Under the pieces are notes generated by a model, which did not search any database, was not told the origin of the DNA, and saw only the letters and a program-made list of their open reading frames with translations. From Trifolium pratense (Eukaryota; Streptophyta; Magnoliopsida; Fabales; Fabaceae), in NCBI RefSeq assembly GCF_020283565.1, contig NC_060065.1, positions 38,862,409 to 38,926,408 on the forward strand: a DNA stretch of 64,000 nt, written 5' to 3'. The translations under genes were made by a program, and so were the position numbers. Numbering within the stretch: the stretch's first letter is position 1; each line of letters starts with the position of its first letter. Positions 21,861 to 34,293 of this stretch are shown piece after piece.

Positions 21861-22136
21861 TAATGGTATACAAGAGATTATTTATTTAATAAAGAATAAA
21901 TTTAAAGAGTGTTTCTTATAAAAATGACCAATTTTTTTCCTCCAAACTGTTCCTTATATATAGAATCGGAGAGAGTATTATTTTATTTTAACAAGTAATC
22001 AAATTGTTAGAAGTTATAATTGGTTGACATCATTTGATGTTGTGTACTGTAAGTGTAAAATTATTTTATACATTTATTCAATAATGTATTGTCATATTCT
22101 TTAATAAATGTGACACTTCATATATTTTAAAATATA

Positions 22137-22423
22137 CTCTCTCCGGTCCTACATATAAGAAACACATTGAGAAAAACATATATACCAAATAGACTTATTT
22201 TTTTTCATTAAAAGTCTAAAAAGTTATGTGTTATTCCAAAACTAACATTGGGAATGTGTTTGTGTAACTAATGCATAATATTGGAATATGTTGCATTTTA
22301 TACAATTTAATAAGGGTATACAAGGGATTATCTATTTAATAAAGAATAAATTTAAGGAGTGTTTCTTATAAAAAAAACCAATTTTTTCTTCAAAGTGGTC
22401 CTTATATATAGGACCGCAGGAAG
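22137..22423. mobile_element. Stowaway-like MITE
   Basis: CTCTCTCCGGTCCTACATAT / ATATATAGGACCGCAGGAAG ends with TA flanks. Internal text ('agaaacacattgagaaaaa', 'gttgcattttatacaattta') is shared with 24509-24797 and, in part, with 21375-21977. Confidence 0.7.
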
Positions 22424-23094
22424 TATTACATAATGTGTCGGTATATTATTAAATATATGTGTAAAATGATTTTACACCAACTGTATATATAAATTAAATT
22501 ATTTATTAAATCTTATGAATTATTGCTTTTTTATAAAATAAAATTAAAATGAGATTAATGGAGTGGGCAGGGCCATGGCCCGTCCTAGAATTTTTAATTT
22601 TTTTTTCATAGGTATACTATTTAGCGGCGGTTATAAACCCCCGCTAAATAGTTTGTGCAGTTTGTTACTTTTCGGTTGCGGGGTTTCAAACCAAACCATC
22701 AAGAATTCTTTAACAGTTTTCAGTTTCTGGGGGTTTCAAACCCCGGCTATTTCGATGACCCAGAATTCAAATATCCTTCTTAACTTATTTTTTTAAGCAC
22801 CCCTTCTAATGTTATATTGTTTATTAATTTACGGATGTTTTAAAATGCGTAGTTTTTTTAATCACCTCTTCTAATGTATTTTTTTAGTTTTTTTTTGCAT
22901 ATTCGATTTATATTTGTAGCGGCCCGCTCCAATTTTTCGTGCTAACTCCGCCACTATACATTCATATAGGGGAGGAATCAAATTACAATACTTTCTAAGA
23001 TATTTCTTATATATTTATATTACGTTATTATTAAATACATGCGTGAAAAAACTTTACCGTAAATATATACAAATTAAACTAAATTAATATTTTA
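22424..23094. other. Intergenic; possible transposon fragment
   Basis: No gene. 22618-22760 holds an imperfect inverted phrase (tagcggcggttataaacc / ggtttcaaaccccggct) and 'gcccgctccaatttttcgtg' near 22922, suggesting an old DNA-transposon end. The ORF at 22563-22796 has no recognisable domain. Confidence 0.3.
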
Positions 23095-23190
23095 TTTGTC
23101 AAGATGGATAAGTGAAATTTCCGAGGTTCGAACCTCAACCTCTGCATATAAAATGCGATGTATTTTACCAATTGAGCTAAACTCACGGGA
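23095..23190 (-). mobile_element. tRNA-derived SINE
   Basis: On the minus strand: CCCGTGAGTTTAGCTCAATTGG (A-box region), then GAGGTTCGAACCTCGG (B box) about 40 bp downstream. Good pol III box sequence and spacing, but no tRNA cloverleaf. Confidence 0.6.
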
Positions 23191-23384
23191 ACTAAAATAA
23201 ACATTTTAATAAGTATATAAGTATATATTAATGCATACAACGTTTTTTATGAGAGCTGCTCTTGGTTGTCCAATGGCCAGCTTGACTGGTTACTGCCACG
23301 AAAGGTTATCTAACATTTTATATTACATTTGATGTGTTAGCTCAATTGTATGAGTTCAACGATATAACTTCATCAAGCTACTTA

Positions 23385-23628
23385 CTCCGTCACAATTTGA
23401 TTAACATGGTTGACTGTTTTACGCATGTCGATGCATAACTTTGACGATTAATATTTTTAATTGTATAATAATAAAAATTATAAAAATTTGATATTTTAAA
23501 AATACTCATCGAGACGAATCAAACAACATTTTATATGCTAATATTTATTTTTGTTTATTAGTAGAAAAATAAGGTCAAAACACAACAATCAACAATCAAC
23601 TGTATCAATTAAATTGGGACGAAGGGAG
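23385..23628. mobile_element. Stowaway-like MITE
   Basis: CTCCGTCACAATTTGATTAA... / ...TTAAATTGGGACGAAGGGAG with TA flanks, 244 bp; related to 19523-19977. Confidence 0.6.
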
Positions 23629-23631
23629 TAT

Positions 23632-23715
23632 TAAACAACTCTGGCTCGGTGGATAAAGTTACTCTCCGCTAAAAGAATGGCTGCAGTTCGAGTCATGCTT
23701 TTTCAATCAAATTTT
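23632..23715 (+). mobile_element. tRNA-like SINE fragment
   Basis: 'aacaactctggctcggtgga' (A-box-like) and 'gcagttcgagtcatgc' (B-box-like), spaced about 35 bp apart. Degenerate. Confidence 0.35.
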
Positions 23716-23789
23716 ATTTTTTTGACACAACCTTCAAAATAAAAATTCATGATACCTATATTGTTGTAAAATGATCATTTTAATTAATA

Positions 23790-24499
23790 GACTTAAATGC
23801 AGTTTTGACCCCTTAAGTTTTACAATTGCTTAATTTTGACCCCCCTACATTTCAATTGTTTGATTTTAACCACCTAAGTTTCACCATTGCTCGACTTTAA
23901 CCCTCTAGGTTTTAATTACTCGATTTTGGCCCCCAAGTTTACCCCATTTTGCATTTGCTAGCCATCCGTTGACTAAAAATTGCTTATGTGACATTTTTTA
24001 TAAAAATTTAAAATATGTTTTAATTTAAAAATAATTTAAAAATAATAATATTTGCTTTTATAAAAATGTATTAAAAATTGTTTTTTTAATAAAAGGTTTA
24101 ATAATTATTTTTTATTTAAAAAAAAGTTTACAAAGTTTTTAAAAAATAGTTCATAATTTTTTTTTTACTTTTTTATATAACAAAATTATTTTATAAACTA
24201 CAAATAAAAAAAATAATTTATAATTTAGTTTTTTTTAAAAAATTATAATTTATTTATTTATTTTTAAATACTTATTTCATTTTAAAATGCCACATAACCA
24301 ATTTTTAATCAAAATATTCAACAGGGGGCTAGCAAATGCAAAATGGGGTAAACTCGGGGGTCAAAATCGAGCAATTGAAACTTGAAGGGCTAAAATCGAG
24401 CAATTGTGAAACTTAGGGGATTAAAATCAAGCAATTGAAACGTGTGGGGCCAAAATCAAGCAATTGTGAAACTTTGGGGGCGAAAACTACATTTAAACC
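23790..24499. mobile_element. Mutator-type MITE with 9-bp target duplication
   Basis: The ends GACTTAAATGCAGTTTTGACC and (inverted) GGTTTAAATGTAGTTTTCGCC start long inverted repeats made of degenerate 'caattgctcgattttgaccc' units. Perfect 9-bp flanking repeats TAATTAATA lie at 23781-23789 and 24500-24508. The 9-bp duplication points to the Mutator superfamily. A second member is at 44373-44861. No transposase. Confidence 0.75.
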
Positions 24500-24508
24500 T
24501 AATTAATA

Positions 24509-24797
24509 CTCCTTTCGGTCCTATATATAAGAAACACACTGAGAAAAACACATATACCAAGGAGACTTATTTTTTTTTATTAAAAATCTAAAAAGTTATA
24601 TGTTATTCCAAAACTAACCTTGGGAATGTGTTTTTGTAACTAATACACAACATTGAAATATGTTGCATTTTATACAATTTAATAAGGGTATACAAGAGAT
24701 TATCTATTTAATAAAAAATAAATTTAAAGAGTGTTTCTTATAAAAAGGCAAATTTTTTTTTCCAAAGTATTCCTTATATATGTAAGATCGGAGGGAG
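24509..24797. mobile_element. Stowaway-like MITE abutting the Mutator MITE
   Basis: CTCCTTTCGGTCCTATATAT / ATATATGTAAGATCGGAGGGAG ends with TA flanks. It begins at the base after the Mutator element's target duplication. Internal text matches 22137-22423. Confidence 0.75.
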
Positions 24798-26394
24798 TAT
24801 TTTTTTTCCTTTCCCAAATTTTCAAAAAAAAATGTTAACAATTTTAATTATATTCAAGTTTTTCCTAACTAGTATGTAAAAGGTATTTTGTTACACTACA
24901 AGAAAATTGCCAGTTTGCGACGGTTTTGGAAGGGTTTTGCGGCGGTTTTTGACCGTCGCAACATCATATTACGACGGTTCAGCAAGTGACGCAGTTCCTG
25001 GCGTCGGCAGCACAAAATAGCGACAGTTTTCCAAACTGCTGCACAAACCGTCGCAAGCGATGTAGCGTCGGTTTGAAACCGTTGTTAAAGGATTTCAAAC
25101 CGTCGCAAGTAAGAAAATTAGTTTCACCCTTTCCCGACGGTTTAAGACTGTCGGCATTGTCTTTTTTAGTTAGCGTCCGTCTAAAACCGTCGCTATTCTT
25201 TTTTTTTTTTTTTTTTTTTTTTTGCCTTTTTCTGTTTGTTTATTATTTTGTTAGCTTATAGCCTTTCTTGTATTTTTAAAAATTTCTTTTTTTCATACTC
25301 AAAACTACTAAATAATTCATAAAAAATCCAAAACATAATAATCAACAATGGAAGCATAAATGTGTTGGGAAAAGTTGTTCCCTCACTATCACTTGATTTT
25401 ACTTATCCGAGACATTCACATGATGGTCGGGATATGTATATGAGCCATCAAATGTTTTGATTTGCAAATATTGCGTAAACTTGAAAAATAAAAGAATGGA
25501 TGAGTCAATATTGTTATTACAACAACATAGTTCCTGTGGAATCAACGGTGTCTCATTGATCCTTCCCCTTGCCTTTTCCTTCCGAGACTTTTACCCTATA
25601 TGATGAGAGAAAAAAGGTGCTTTGATTTTTCTGTAAAAACCTGCAATAGATTCTACAAATAATATTAACATCACTAAAGGAAGCAGAGTAAAGTTCTTCT
25701 CTTATATGCAAAGCTCATTAGCTCATTAGTTAAAGTTCTCCGAAAAATCATGATTTAATGTTACTATACCAATTACAATTACAATATCCATATAGAAATG
25801 AAACAACTTGATAAACTGATTAGTATATAATCTGATAAACTATGTTACTAATTTAAGAAAAGATTGATATCACCACCATGATCCACATTATGTGTGCAAG
25901 TGGTTCACATTGTGAACTCTACTAGTACTAACCATATTAATGATGCCAAAACAGAACATGATGCTACCAGCAACATTAAATATCCTAATCTCCAAAAGCA
26001 AACACCAATACTGATTTCGTCCGTGAAAGAATATAGAAACTTTGTCATTCTAGTACTAATCACTACATATATCAAGCTTCAGAATGATCACTTACCAGCC
26101 ATGTAAGATTCCCTTCATCATATGTATGAAATAGATTCAAATAATCTGTACATTAAATCAAACAAACAGACCCTCCATCAATACACTTAAAACTTTCAAT
26201 ATACAAAAGAAGGACATATAAACCAACCAAAGCCTAAAAATATTCAATATACAAAATATTCAATATACATTATCCTGCCTCACAAATTTGTCACTGCTTA
26301 TCAGAGTAATTTTGAAAAAGCTTTCAAATCTATTCAACTAACAAATTTAGAGTTAAACAATATTATATAATAAATACATAGGGAGATTGTCTTA

Positions 26395-27560
26395 CATGGT
26401 TTCCTTTCATATTAGCCATAATAAAAGCAAATTGTTCTTTCAACTGATCAAATTCAGCAACTTTTGTTTTTAGCGCTTCAACTTCAGCAACTTGTGTAGT
26501 TAGCGCATCAATTTCGCTTTGCATCTTGGCTATTTGTGCATCCGCAACTGATGTTGAATGACGAGAACTATGTCCAAAAATCTGAGATGGTGTTACACCA
26601 AGTCCTACTCCTCGAACATACCCATTATGCTCTTTCCCAAACACTTTCACAAAAGATTGATTCACCGAATTCGATGCACGAATTTCTTTTTGTAACTCTT
26701 CCTGCAAATAATATTAATACAAAGGAAAAACAGAGTAAAGTTCTTCTCTTATATTTCATATAACAAACCCTGTCATATGAATCTTAACATCACTAAAATC
26801 TCTAATTATTTGATCAAGTGAGAATGAGTTAATCATCGTAAAACTACCAAATGAAAACAAGTACTAATTATAAGTGCTTTCACAGTGTGACTCATGCAAC
26901 AAGTGCTAATTATTCATTAGTTTACTGCTTCTCATAACAGATACTGCTAGCAGATTTCACATCATTAACAGGAAATTTCTTACATTTTTTTTTCGAGCCT
27001 CATCATTAACATATGCCCCGTTTCGCTTCTTGTGAGAGACTTCATACATGTCCCCTCTGCTGTAGGTCCGCCCATCTCGTCTTTCCTAAATTATTGCACC
27101 ATATAATTAAATTAACTATACAATGTAATAATTTTCTAATAATGATACAATGTAATAATTTAATTGTATACCATATCATCCCTTGTTCTTGCCAATGACT
27201 TTCGGCCTAACGTATGGGGAATACATTGCTTTTGGCGGTTCTTCGCATTTTGATCTGCTTTCCTCTATATTAGATAACGATCAATAAATCAAAAAACTAA
27301 ACTTAAGAACAAAGTCTAAAATAATTCAAATTATTGACATTACCATAGTGTCTGGATGCAATCTATATTCCAAATACATTGCCCAATGATCTTTTGTAAC
27401 TTCACCCGGGAAATTCTCTATGTTTTGTTCAACACTAAGAGACCAATCATAATATTTGTTGAATAAAAAAGACCGGTACTCCTTCCACTTTTTCCCCAAA
27501 CTTGAATAAATATACTTTTGATGATCTTGATAATATTTAACAAATTCAACATTAACGAAG
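26395..27560 (-). pseudogene. Transposase_24 (Ptta/En/Spm) type protein, 5'-truncated
   Basis: Four exons on the minus strand: about 27560-27346 (SSLGKKWKEYRSFLFNKYYDW..., EVTKDHWAMYLEYR), 27266-27172 (KADQNAKNRQKQCIPHTLGRKSLA), 27084-26985 (DGRTYSRGDMYEVSHKKRNGAYVN) and 26703-26395 (EELQKEIRAS..., YVRGVGLGVTPSQIFG, then a heptad-like coiled coil AKMQSEIDALTTQVAEVEAL). The lysine-rich first exon, the 'K.R...PHT.G.KS.A' segment and the 'G.VRG.G.GVTPS..FG' segment are typical of plant CACTA accessory proteins (PF03004), which bind subterminal repeats. The N-terminal DNA-binding part is replaced by the minisatellite at 27590-27900, and no start codon in frame is evident. Confidence 0.7.
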
Positions 27561-27589
27561 GGAGAAACTGGACCTGAAGGTGATTTTGA

Positions 27590-27900
27590 AGGTTAATTGA
27601 TGAATTTGAAGATTAACGAAGGGAGAATCTTACCTTGAACAAACGAGTTTGGATCTTAAGAAGATTGAATCTGGAACGAAGTTCGAATCTGAAGGAAGAA
27701 TCGATCCGAGTTGTGAAGAAGATTGAATCTGAAGTAACGAACGAGTTGTGAAGAAGATTGAATCTGAACTCGTGAGTACTAGCTTGAATCAGTTGTGAAG
27801 ATGATTGAATCTGAGTTGTGAAGATGATTGAATCTGGAATTGATATGTGAATCAGTTGTGAAGAAGTTTGAATTAGGTGTGAAGATGATTGAAGCTAAGT
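27590..27900. repeat. Minisatellite, 'ttgtgaagaagattgaatctga' type
   Basis: About ten degenerate copies of a 20-30-bp unit built on 'gttgtgaagaagattgaatc' lie within the CACTA element, just where the 5' part of its gene would be. Confidence 0.7.
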
Positions 27901-28053
27901 GTGATTGAACGAGCAATTCCGCGCTATGGTATCACTCACCCACGACGGTTTAAATGAAAGGGTCGTAATCCCTAAATTTAAAATTAGCGGCGACGGTTGG
28001 TAGGAACCGCTAGCATCTATCAGTCGCAAATCAAACCTTTTTTTGTAGTGTTA

Positions 28054-29280
28054 CTTTTGAAACAATGAGACAATAAAATTTTCAACAAATAATCACGGGT
28101 TTGATCCATAACTTTTTTTGTACAGGGCCGATTCCGACTATTGTTAACTATATAAAACAATTTTTTCAAAAAATAAAAAAAGAAATCGTAATTAACAGGA
28201 TTTTATTCCTTCATTTCATATGAGTGATAAATCTATTTTTATCTCTTACTATTACTAATTTTCCCCCACTAATTTTCTAACAATTACAATAACACCAAAC
28301 TTTTGGAGGAAAAAAAAGAAGTTAATTTTATGAATATAATTGGTTGAAGTAAATGGACACATGGGTGGTCATCCTAACATCAAAGAATATTAGGTTGTGA
28401 AATGAGGATCATTAGTGGTTGAGAAAAATTGATGAAATCTCTCATTAGCCCTTTAATACTCTCTCGTAGAGTAATAATTAAATCTTAGACTTAATCTTCT
28501 TCTTCTATCATTTCTTTAGTGCTTCTTTTGTAATAAAAACATCAATTCTACATGAATTCTCATCTATCAATTTTACTTTTAATTCAATAATCAACTAGCA
28601 ATTATCAATATTTCATACTCTTGTAACAAAAAAAAATTCATACTCTTAATTTTGGAAACCCTTACAATTAACTTCCTACTAGTTGCAAGCTACTATGAAA
28701 TATGTACAAAGTATATGAAAATTGTTCGGATGGTTCGAAGTGGAGAATTCAACATGTGGGGAAGTCACGTGTGCAAAATAGGAATAAATAAAGTACAACA
28801 CATGCTGCCTTTCGTAACACCACCAAGTCACCAAGAGTTACTACCAACCCACCAACCAATATTGAGTATATTATAATATGATATGATGGTCCTTATGTGG
28901 GATGGTGGGTGGCTTTTGTTGTCTACTTTGGTTGATGTCAAAATGAGGATGCAAATTTGAATTTGACCTATGGATGGAGACATGTATGTTCCTTACGTAA
29001 GTTATTAAATATCGCAAATTTTAATGATTCTTAATAATATATTAAATAATTTTTAATTTTTTTAAATTTTTTTAATTAATAATATATATGATATAAACTT
29101 TCAATCCAACGATAAATTTTATAAAATTCGTATTCGGTAGATCACTTGTTCACAGCGGACCACTTGTGAGGTGATCCACCGTAGCATTAGCCTATTTTTT
29201 TGGTGATATATTATAATGGGTTTGGCAATTTTGGTCCAAGTTGATATATTATATTGATGAAGTGAAATTTAATTTACTAA
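28054..29280. other. Intergenic, no gene seen
   Basis: AT-rich. 29100-29200 contains a segment ('aattttataaaattcgtattcggtagatcac') that recurs inverted at about 60545-60620, so it is part of a small dispersed repeat. The ORF at 28652-28876 shows no domain. Confidence 0.35.
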
Positions 29281-29640
29281 GTATGTGTTTGGTTCTGCGA
29301 CGGGTTGACAAAATTGAGTTTGACAGAATTAATTTTGGTAAAATTGAGTTGAACAAAATTATTTTATGCTTGGATACATTAATGTAAAAGTGATTCTCAA
29401 AATTTGACGTTGTTTGGATAATTTAAAACAAAATTGCTTTTGTATCTATAATTACCAAATTGAATTTTAGTGTGTTTTTTCATAAAACATAAAACAAAAA
29501 TTACTAAACATTAATTAAATATAATATTTAAATAAAGGCATACACTTAAAAATGTTAATTAGCATAATAATTAAATAAAAAGAATCTAAATAAAAATTAC
29601 AAATAGATAAATATAATTTAAAGTTCAACATTATAACAAA

Positions 29641-30120
29641 CTAATTATTTAACCTAGACTCTATAATTTTATTACGAATTAAGTCTCGAGCATGATTCAT
29701 TTTTGACGAAAAAGCTACATTGAAAACTTGTGATGGATCCAAATTATTTGATCTATGAATTTCATCATGATGAATGACTGTCTTTTCATCTTCATAAAGA
29801 TTAAAATCACTATCCACTTCAGCAGTTCTTCTGATAAAGTTGTGTATTGTCATTGTTGCGACTACTATTTGAACTTGCGTTTCATATTTGAAATTTGGCA
29901 TGCGACGTAGGATTGCAAATCTGTTCTCCCACACCACAAAAGTTCTTTCTATTGTGCACCTTAAACTTGAGTGGTAATAATTGAATACTTCATTATGATT
30001 TTCAAATTCACTTGAACATCTAAACTCGAGAATATGGTAGCGTTCACATCTATAGGGACCAATGTATTCTACTGGTGTTGGATACCCAGAATCTACCAAA
30101 TAAAACTTACCTAAAAAAAT
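29641..30120 (-). pseudogene. PIF/Harbinger transposase (DDE_Tnp_4), C-terminal part
   Basis: The reading frame contains KFYLVDSGYPTPVEYIGPYR (conserved Asp of the DDE triad in VDSGY), ERYHILEF, NYYHSSLRCTIERTF (conserved Glu in IER) and TMTIHNFIRR, in the order found in HARBI1-like nucleases. It stops at 29641 after about 160 residues. An acceptor-like AG precedes GTAAGTTTT near 30115. The first catalytic Asp and the N-terminal HTH are absent, so it cannot be active. Confidence 0.85.
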
Positions 30121-30239
30121 ATAGTAATTATTCAAAATAACAAAGTAATTGTTAGAATGTGCAAGAATATTATTAATATAACAAATCATTTCTAGTAACA
30201 TAAAAGAACATATATGGAGGAGGATGTGGAAAATTAAGC

Positions 30240-30420
30240 TATTGACTTTAATGTACTTTTGATCCCCCTATATTGAAAAATCTAAATTTTTGATCCCCTA
30301 TTTTAAAAGCCAACTTTTTGATCCCTATTTTGAAAATTTTGAACTTTTGATCCCCTATTTTGAAAAACCCAAAGTTTTGATCCCCTATTTTAGATTTTTT
30401 GAATTTTAGTCCTCAAACCC
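30240..30420. repeat. Short tandem phrase repeat
   Basis: Five imperfect copies of 'ttttgatcccctattttgaaaa' in direct order lie inside the Harbinger element upstream of the transposase remnant. Confidence 0.6.
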
Positions 30421-30543
30421 AAATCAATATTTACACACACTAGAATAAGAGTCATGTACAACAAAAAAATCAATAAAACTTCTACTCACCTTCAGACTTG
30501 GATGAACAATGAAAGGAAGTATGTCACAAATAATTCATACACA

Positions 30544-30643
<100 letters not shown>

Positions 30644-31396
30644 AACAATATGCAATAAATTCTTCCAACAAAAACCAATCTAACATGAGTAATGACAAAA
30701 ATAAATAAAAGCAGATATGCAGATTCACCAACAGATGCAAAGAAATTCTTTCTAAAAAAAATTGAAGTTGAGTTGATGTGTAGTAATGAAGAAGGAAGAA
30801 AAAGCGTATAATCTTTGCCGTAGTAAGTGTTTGTATTGAAAAATTGAGAAGAATTTATGGGTAGTAATGAAAAGAATACCTAGCACCAAAAAAATTTGAA
30901 TCGCGTTTCTCAGACGCAAAAGCTAGGAATTCTGGCTTCAAAGTTACTCACGTCTGTTTGCTAAATCGTGTGGAAGAGAATCATGTTTCCTTTGAGCCAA
31001 AACAATCCAGAAATTGCTAGAATCATGTTTAAGCTTCTCAGAAGCTTAAACCAAACAGACGCTAAAATTTGGAAGTTGTAGACTTGCGTTTGAGCTTATC
31101 AAAAGCCAAACCAAACAGACACTAAAATTACATTCTGGTCTCAAAATTTAGACGTATTTTTCTCTAAAGTTTATATCTTGTAACATTCAAATTTAAAAAT
31201 TCTAACACATAGGAAACAACGACACAAACAAAAAATTGAAAAAACTAACATGCATAAAATCAAATAGAGCAACATAATTCATACTAAATAACATGAAATT
31301 GATTATTCAAAAAAAAAAACATGAAATTGAAAGACTAATATTAAAGAAATAGATTAAAACCATGAATTAAACACAAACAAGATCATGTATGAATTA

Positions 31397-32021
31397 TGTT
31401 GTGAATTTGTCCAAAAAATCACACCAATGAAATACTTGATGTGTGGAGCAATAGAACGACAACCAATAACAAGCGTAACAAGCAATAATAATAACAACCG
31501 ATAAAAACGATAAAGAAGAAGAAATAATATGATATTTGTATATCCAGTTCGGTTCAACAATGACCTATTATGAGGGAGAGAGCAACCCTTCCGTTCCACT
31601 AGAATCAAAGAGTCACTTTACAAGAAATTCCCCAACAAGGGTTACAAGAATTAATCCTAATTCTACCCAAGTCCTAAATCTCTTCCCGTGGCCAAGAAAC
31701 TCAATTTGACCTAGTTCGCTCACCCTAGAGTTGTACCAAGAGAAACCCTTTTTCCTATCTAAAACCCCAGCCCTTGTGTGGTGGCAAACCATAATCCTTG
31801 CCTCTACATGTTTGCTCGCTCTCTTATTTTTCTATGAATAAAACACTCCTTATTTATAAACAATGTATGCGTAAATACTAGAAACAAATCTGCTTTAAAA
31901 TAAAACATAATCTCCTTTTGTTTCTAAATATATCCAATTGAAAAACAAGTATAATCTTTCTTTATTTTTAAACATATCTAGTTTAAAAACAAATACAATC
32001 TTTGTTTCCTGATTTTCAACA
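31397..32021 (-). mobile_element. Solo LTR of a copia-type element
   Basis: TGTTG...CAACA termini (625 bp) are flanked by a perfect 5-bp repeat AATTA (31392-31396 and 32022-32026). There is no internal retrotransposon sequence on either side, so this is a solo LTR left by LTR-LTR recombination. It is the same family as 1634-2142 in opposite orientation. A TATA-like box (TATAAATAAGG on the minus strand) lies near 31850-31860. Confidence 0.85.
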
Positions 32022-32026
32022 AATTA

Positions 32027-33426
32027 AACTCGAACGATGATATGTAGTGGTAAAGACAGGGGTGACTCGAGTGAGCTACGGCCCACCCTACCCCCAAATC
32101 GGAAGACTTCCACCCAATGCTACGCACAAGGATTTCTTGCCCTATAAATAAGAAGGATTTCCTGCATCACATGAGGACTTCCTTATTTGGTTACTAATGG
32201 ACGGGATACAAAACCTACGGGTTTGTATCAATGTGATACAAAGTCATGGTCTAGGATTTATAACTCTTTAGTGGTGTTTCTAAGGAACATACAATAGACT
32301 ATTGTGTGACCTTGATGATTTTAATCTAGTGGTGTTTCTCCTACATAGGTAGTCGATAGCACTATAATATACCTATTATTTAGGAGTATTTTACTTAAAT
32401 AAATTAAGCTTTCTAATATGTTTTTTTTTTTTTTGGTTTTCACCCTCTAGTTCATAGGGGAAGGGGACCCTAATAGTCCAGAGTTCGGGTATTAAGTGGT
32501 TTCAGTCCCCTCCCAAATGCAGTTGTGAGGATCGAACCGTGGTCCTCCATACCAAGTCCAACGCCAATCACCACTGAACCAACTAACATTTGATAACTTT
32601 TTAATTAGTTTATTAGAACATTTATTTTTTTTTTGTTTGTTTTGCAATTATAGGACTTAAAGCTTGGATAATGAAAAAATAAGTGCACTTGATGCATTTA
32701 CAATTTTGATAGTGGAAGCCCTTTCTTAATGAAGAGTAATGAAGAGAAAGTGAAACTTCAATGCTATTTAAGTTGGGTTGTAGCTAAAAGCAATGAAAAC
32801 CATCACAAAAGGCTAAACAATGTGAAAAATCAAGTTTTACTTCAGCAAAGCCTACCACGTCCTTGTGGGATCTCATCACTGTCGTGCCAGACATGCCAGG
32901 GAGCACTTTCCTGCGTGCAAAATATTTCCACGACCCGTATGAGATTGGCCACGGTTGTGGCAGCTGTAACAGTGCTAATTTTTGCCATTAAAAAAAAAAA
33001 ACAGTGCTAATTTTTTTGTTTTTGTCTTTTCATTTCCCTTTTTAATGTCCATCATTAGTGTATTTCTTATGTTCTAGCATAGTTTCTTATTTTCTTTGAG
33101 TTGCAGCTGCTAATGGCCAAATGTGAGTAGTTCAACTCCATTTTGAGTCATGGACAATAGTCCATAGCATGCTCCTTAAATATAAATAATAAATCTACAA
33201 TGGTTTTTATTTGTAACAATATCTTCAGTATTAAAATTATATGTCTTTTTTTTTTTGTTTATTTGTAACAATAGCATGTTCCTTTAAGAATTTATATTTT
33301 TTATTATTAAATATGAAATTAAGTCGAAATACTAAATCAAATAATACAGAAATTAATTACAATATATATATATATATGCTTCCTCTAGTTTTTATTAAAA
33401 GTAGTGAAGTACTATATATTTGGTAT
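32027..33426. other. Intergenic, no confident gene
   Basis: Contains the SINE at 32420-32592. The ORF at 32729-33010 (93 aa, seven cysteines spread without a known pattern) has an ATG but no recognisable domain, and its C-terminus reads through an A-run, so it is not called a gene. Confidence 0.35.
32420..32592 (-). mobile_element. tRNA-derived SINE with poly(A) tail
   Basis: On the minus strand: TTAGTTGGTTCAGTGGTGAT, then GGACCACGGTTCGATCC (B box), ending in a poly(A) run (the T-run at 32420-32434). Same family as 33975-34154 and 6957-7052. Confidence 0.75.
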
Positions 33427-33925
33427 AAGGATCCGTTTCAATTGGCTTATTTTTGAGCTTATGCAAAATAACTTATGTAAATAAATAAACTTTTATACCG
33501 TTTGGCCAAATTATGTTTAGGTGTAGAAGCTATTTTAATCATAAAACTAGAAATAATAGCTTTAAAAATAAAATTAAAGTTGTTTGGTAAATCTTACTTT
33601 TTTTTTAAAATAAGGTTAAAAGTTTTTATTTTTTATTTTTTATTATTATAGAGCTTTTAAAAGTTTTTTTTATAACATTATTAATAGAGCTTTTTAAAAA
33701 TATATTATAATTTTTTTAAAAATATAGAAGCTGTTTTTATTTCTTCTTAATAGAATTAATATAAAAAATATGAATTAATATAATTTTTTAAAAAAATATA
33801 GAAGCTGTTTTTATAAAAGTATAATTTTTGTCATTGAAAACTTATGAATTAATATAAAAATTTATTTATTTGAATAAGCTATTATTTTTATAAGTTCAAA
33901 AATAATCCAAATCCAAATAGCCACT
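33427..33925. mobile_element. Tourist/PIF-like MITE
   Basis: The left end GGATCCGTTTCAATTGGCTTATTTTTGAGC and the right end (inverted) GGCTATTTGGATTTGGATTA...TTTTTGAAC are imperfect inverted repeats of the common 'GG.CCGTTTGGAT' type. The AT-rich interior has repeated 'atagaagctgtttttat' phrases. Non-coding. Confidence 0.5.
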
Positions 33926-33974
33926 AAATTTAGACCAAATGTGTAGTTCTTGTATTTAAATCTTGTTCTTACCA

Positions 33975-34154
33975 ATCGTTAGTTGGTTTAGTGGTGATTG
34001 ACGCTGAACTTGGTAGGGAGGACCACGGTTCGATCCCCCGCAACTGCGATTGGAAGGGGCTGAAACCATTTGATGTCAGAATTGACCCCCGAACCAGATT
34101 AAAGTGGTAGCGAAAGCAAAAAATCTTGTTCTTTGGTAACAAAAAAAAAAAAAA
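33975..34154 (+). mobile_element. tRNA-derived SINE with poly(A) tail
   Basis: TTAGTTGGTTTAGTGGTGAT (A-box region), GGACCACGGTTCGATCCCC (B box), a ~100-bp tRNA-unrelated body and an A-run at 34140-34154. It is the best preserved of three copies in the window. Confidence 0.8.
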
Positions 34155-34293
34155 TCCTTTTCAATTCATTGTATATAATTATAATTAGAAATGGACATTA
34201 AATATATTTTTCAAATATAAAATTTACATTCAACGTTTCATCTAAAAAAATTTTTTTTTTTTGGAAATTTACTTAAATAATCCTTTAAATATT

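Larger units (their letters stand above)
24894..28050 (-). mobile_element. CACTA (En/Spm) transposon, 3.16 kb, decayed
   Basis: Termini CACTACAAGAAAA and (inverted) CACTACAAAAAAA, flanked by the 3-bp target duplication TTA (24891-24893 and 28051-28053), are diagnostic of CACTA. Subterminal regions are packed with 'gcgacggtttt' / 'aaccgtcgc' motifs (24918-25200 and 27940-28025), the usual transposase-binding arrays. Inside lie the remains of a Transposase_24-type gene on the minus strand. No TNPD/TNP2-type transposase was found, so it is non-autonomous. Confidence 0.85.

Noticed and set aside
23095..23190. tRNA gene
   Set aside because: A and B boxes are present but no acceptor stem or anticodon arm can be formed; it is a SINE head. 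The same applies to 11003, 33975, 56160 and 60095.
32729..33010. Possible small Cys-containing protein, 93 aa
   Set aside because: No signal peptide, no NCR or defensin spacing, and the end runs into an A tract; insufficient support.
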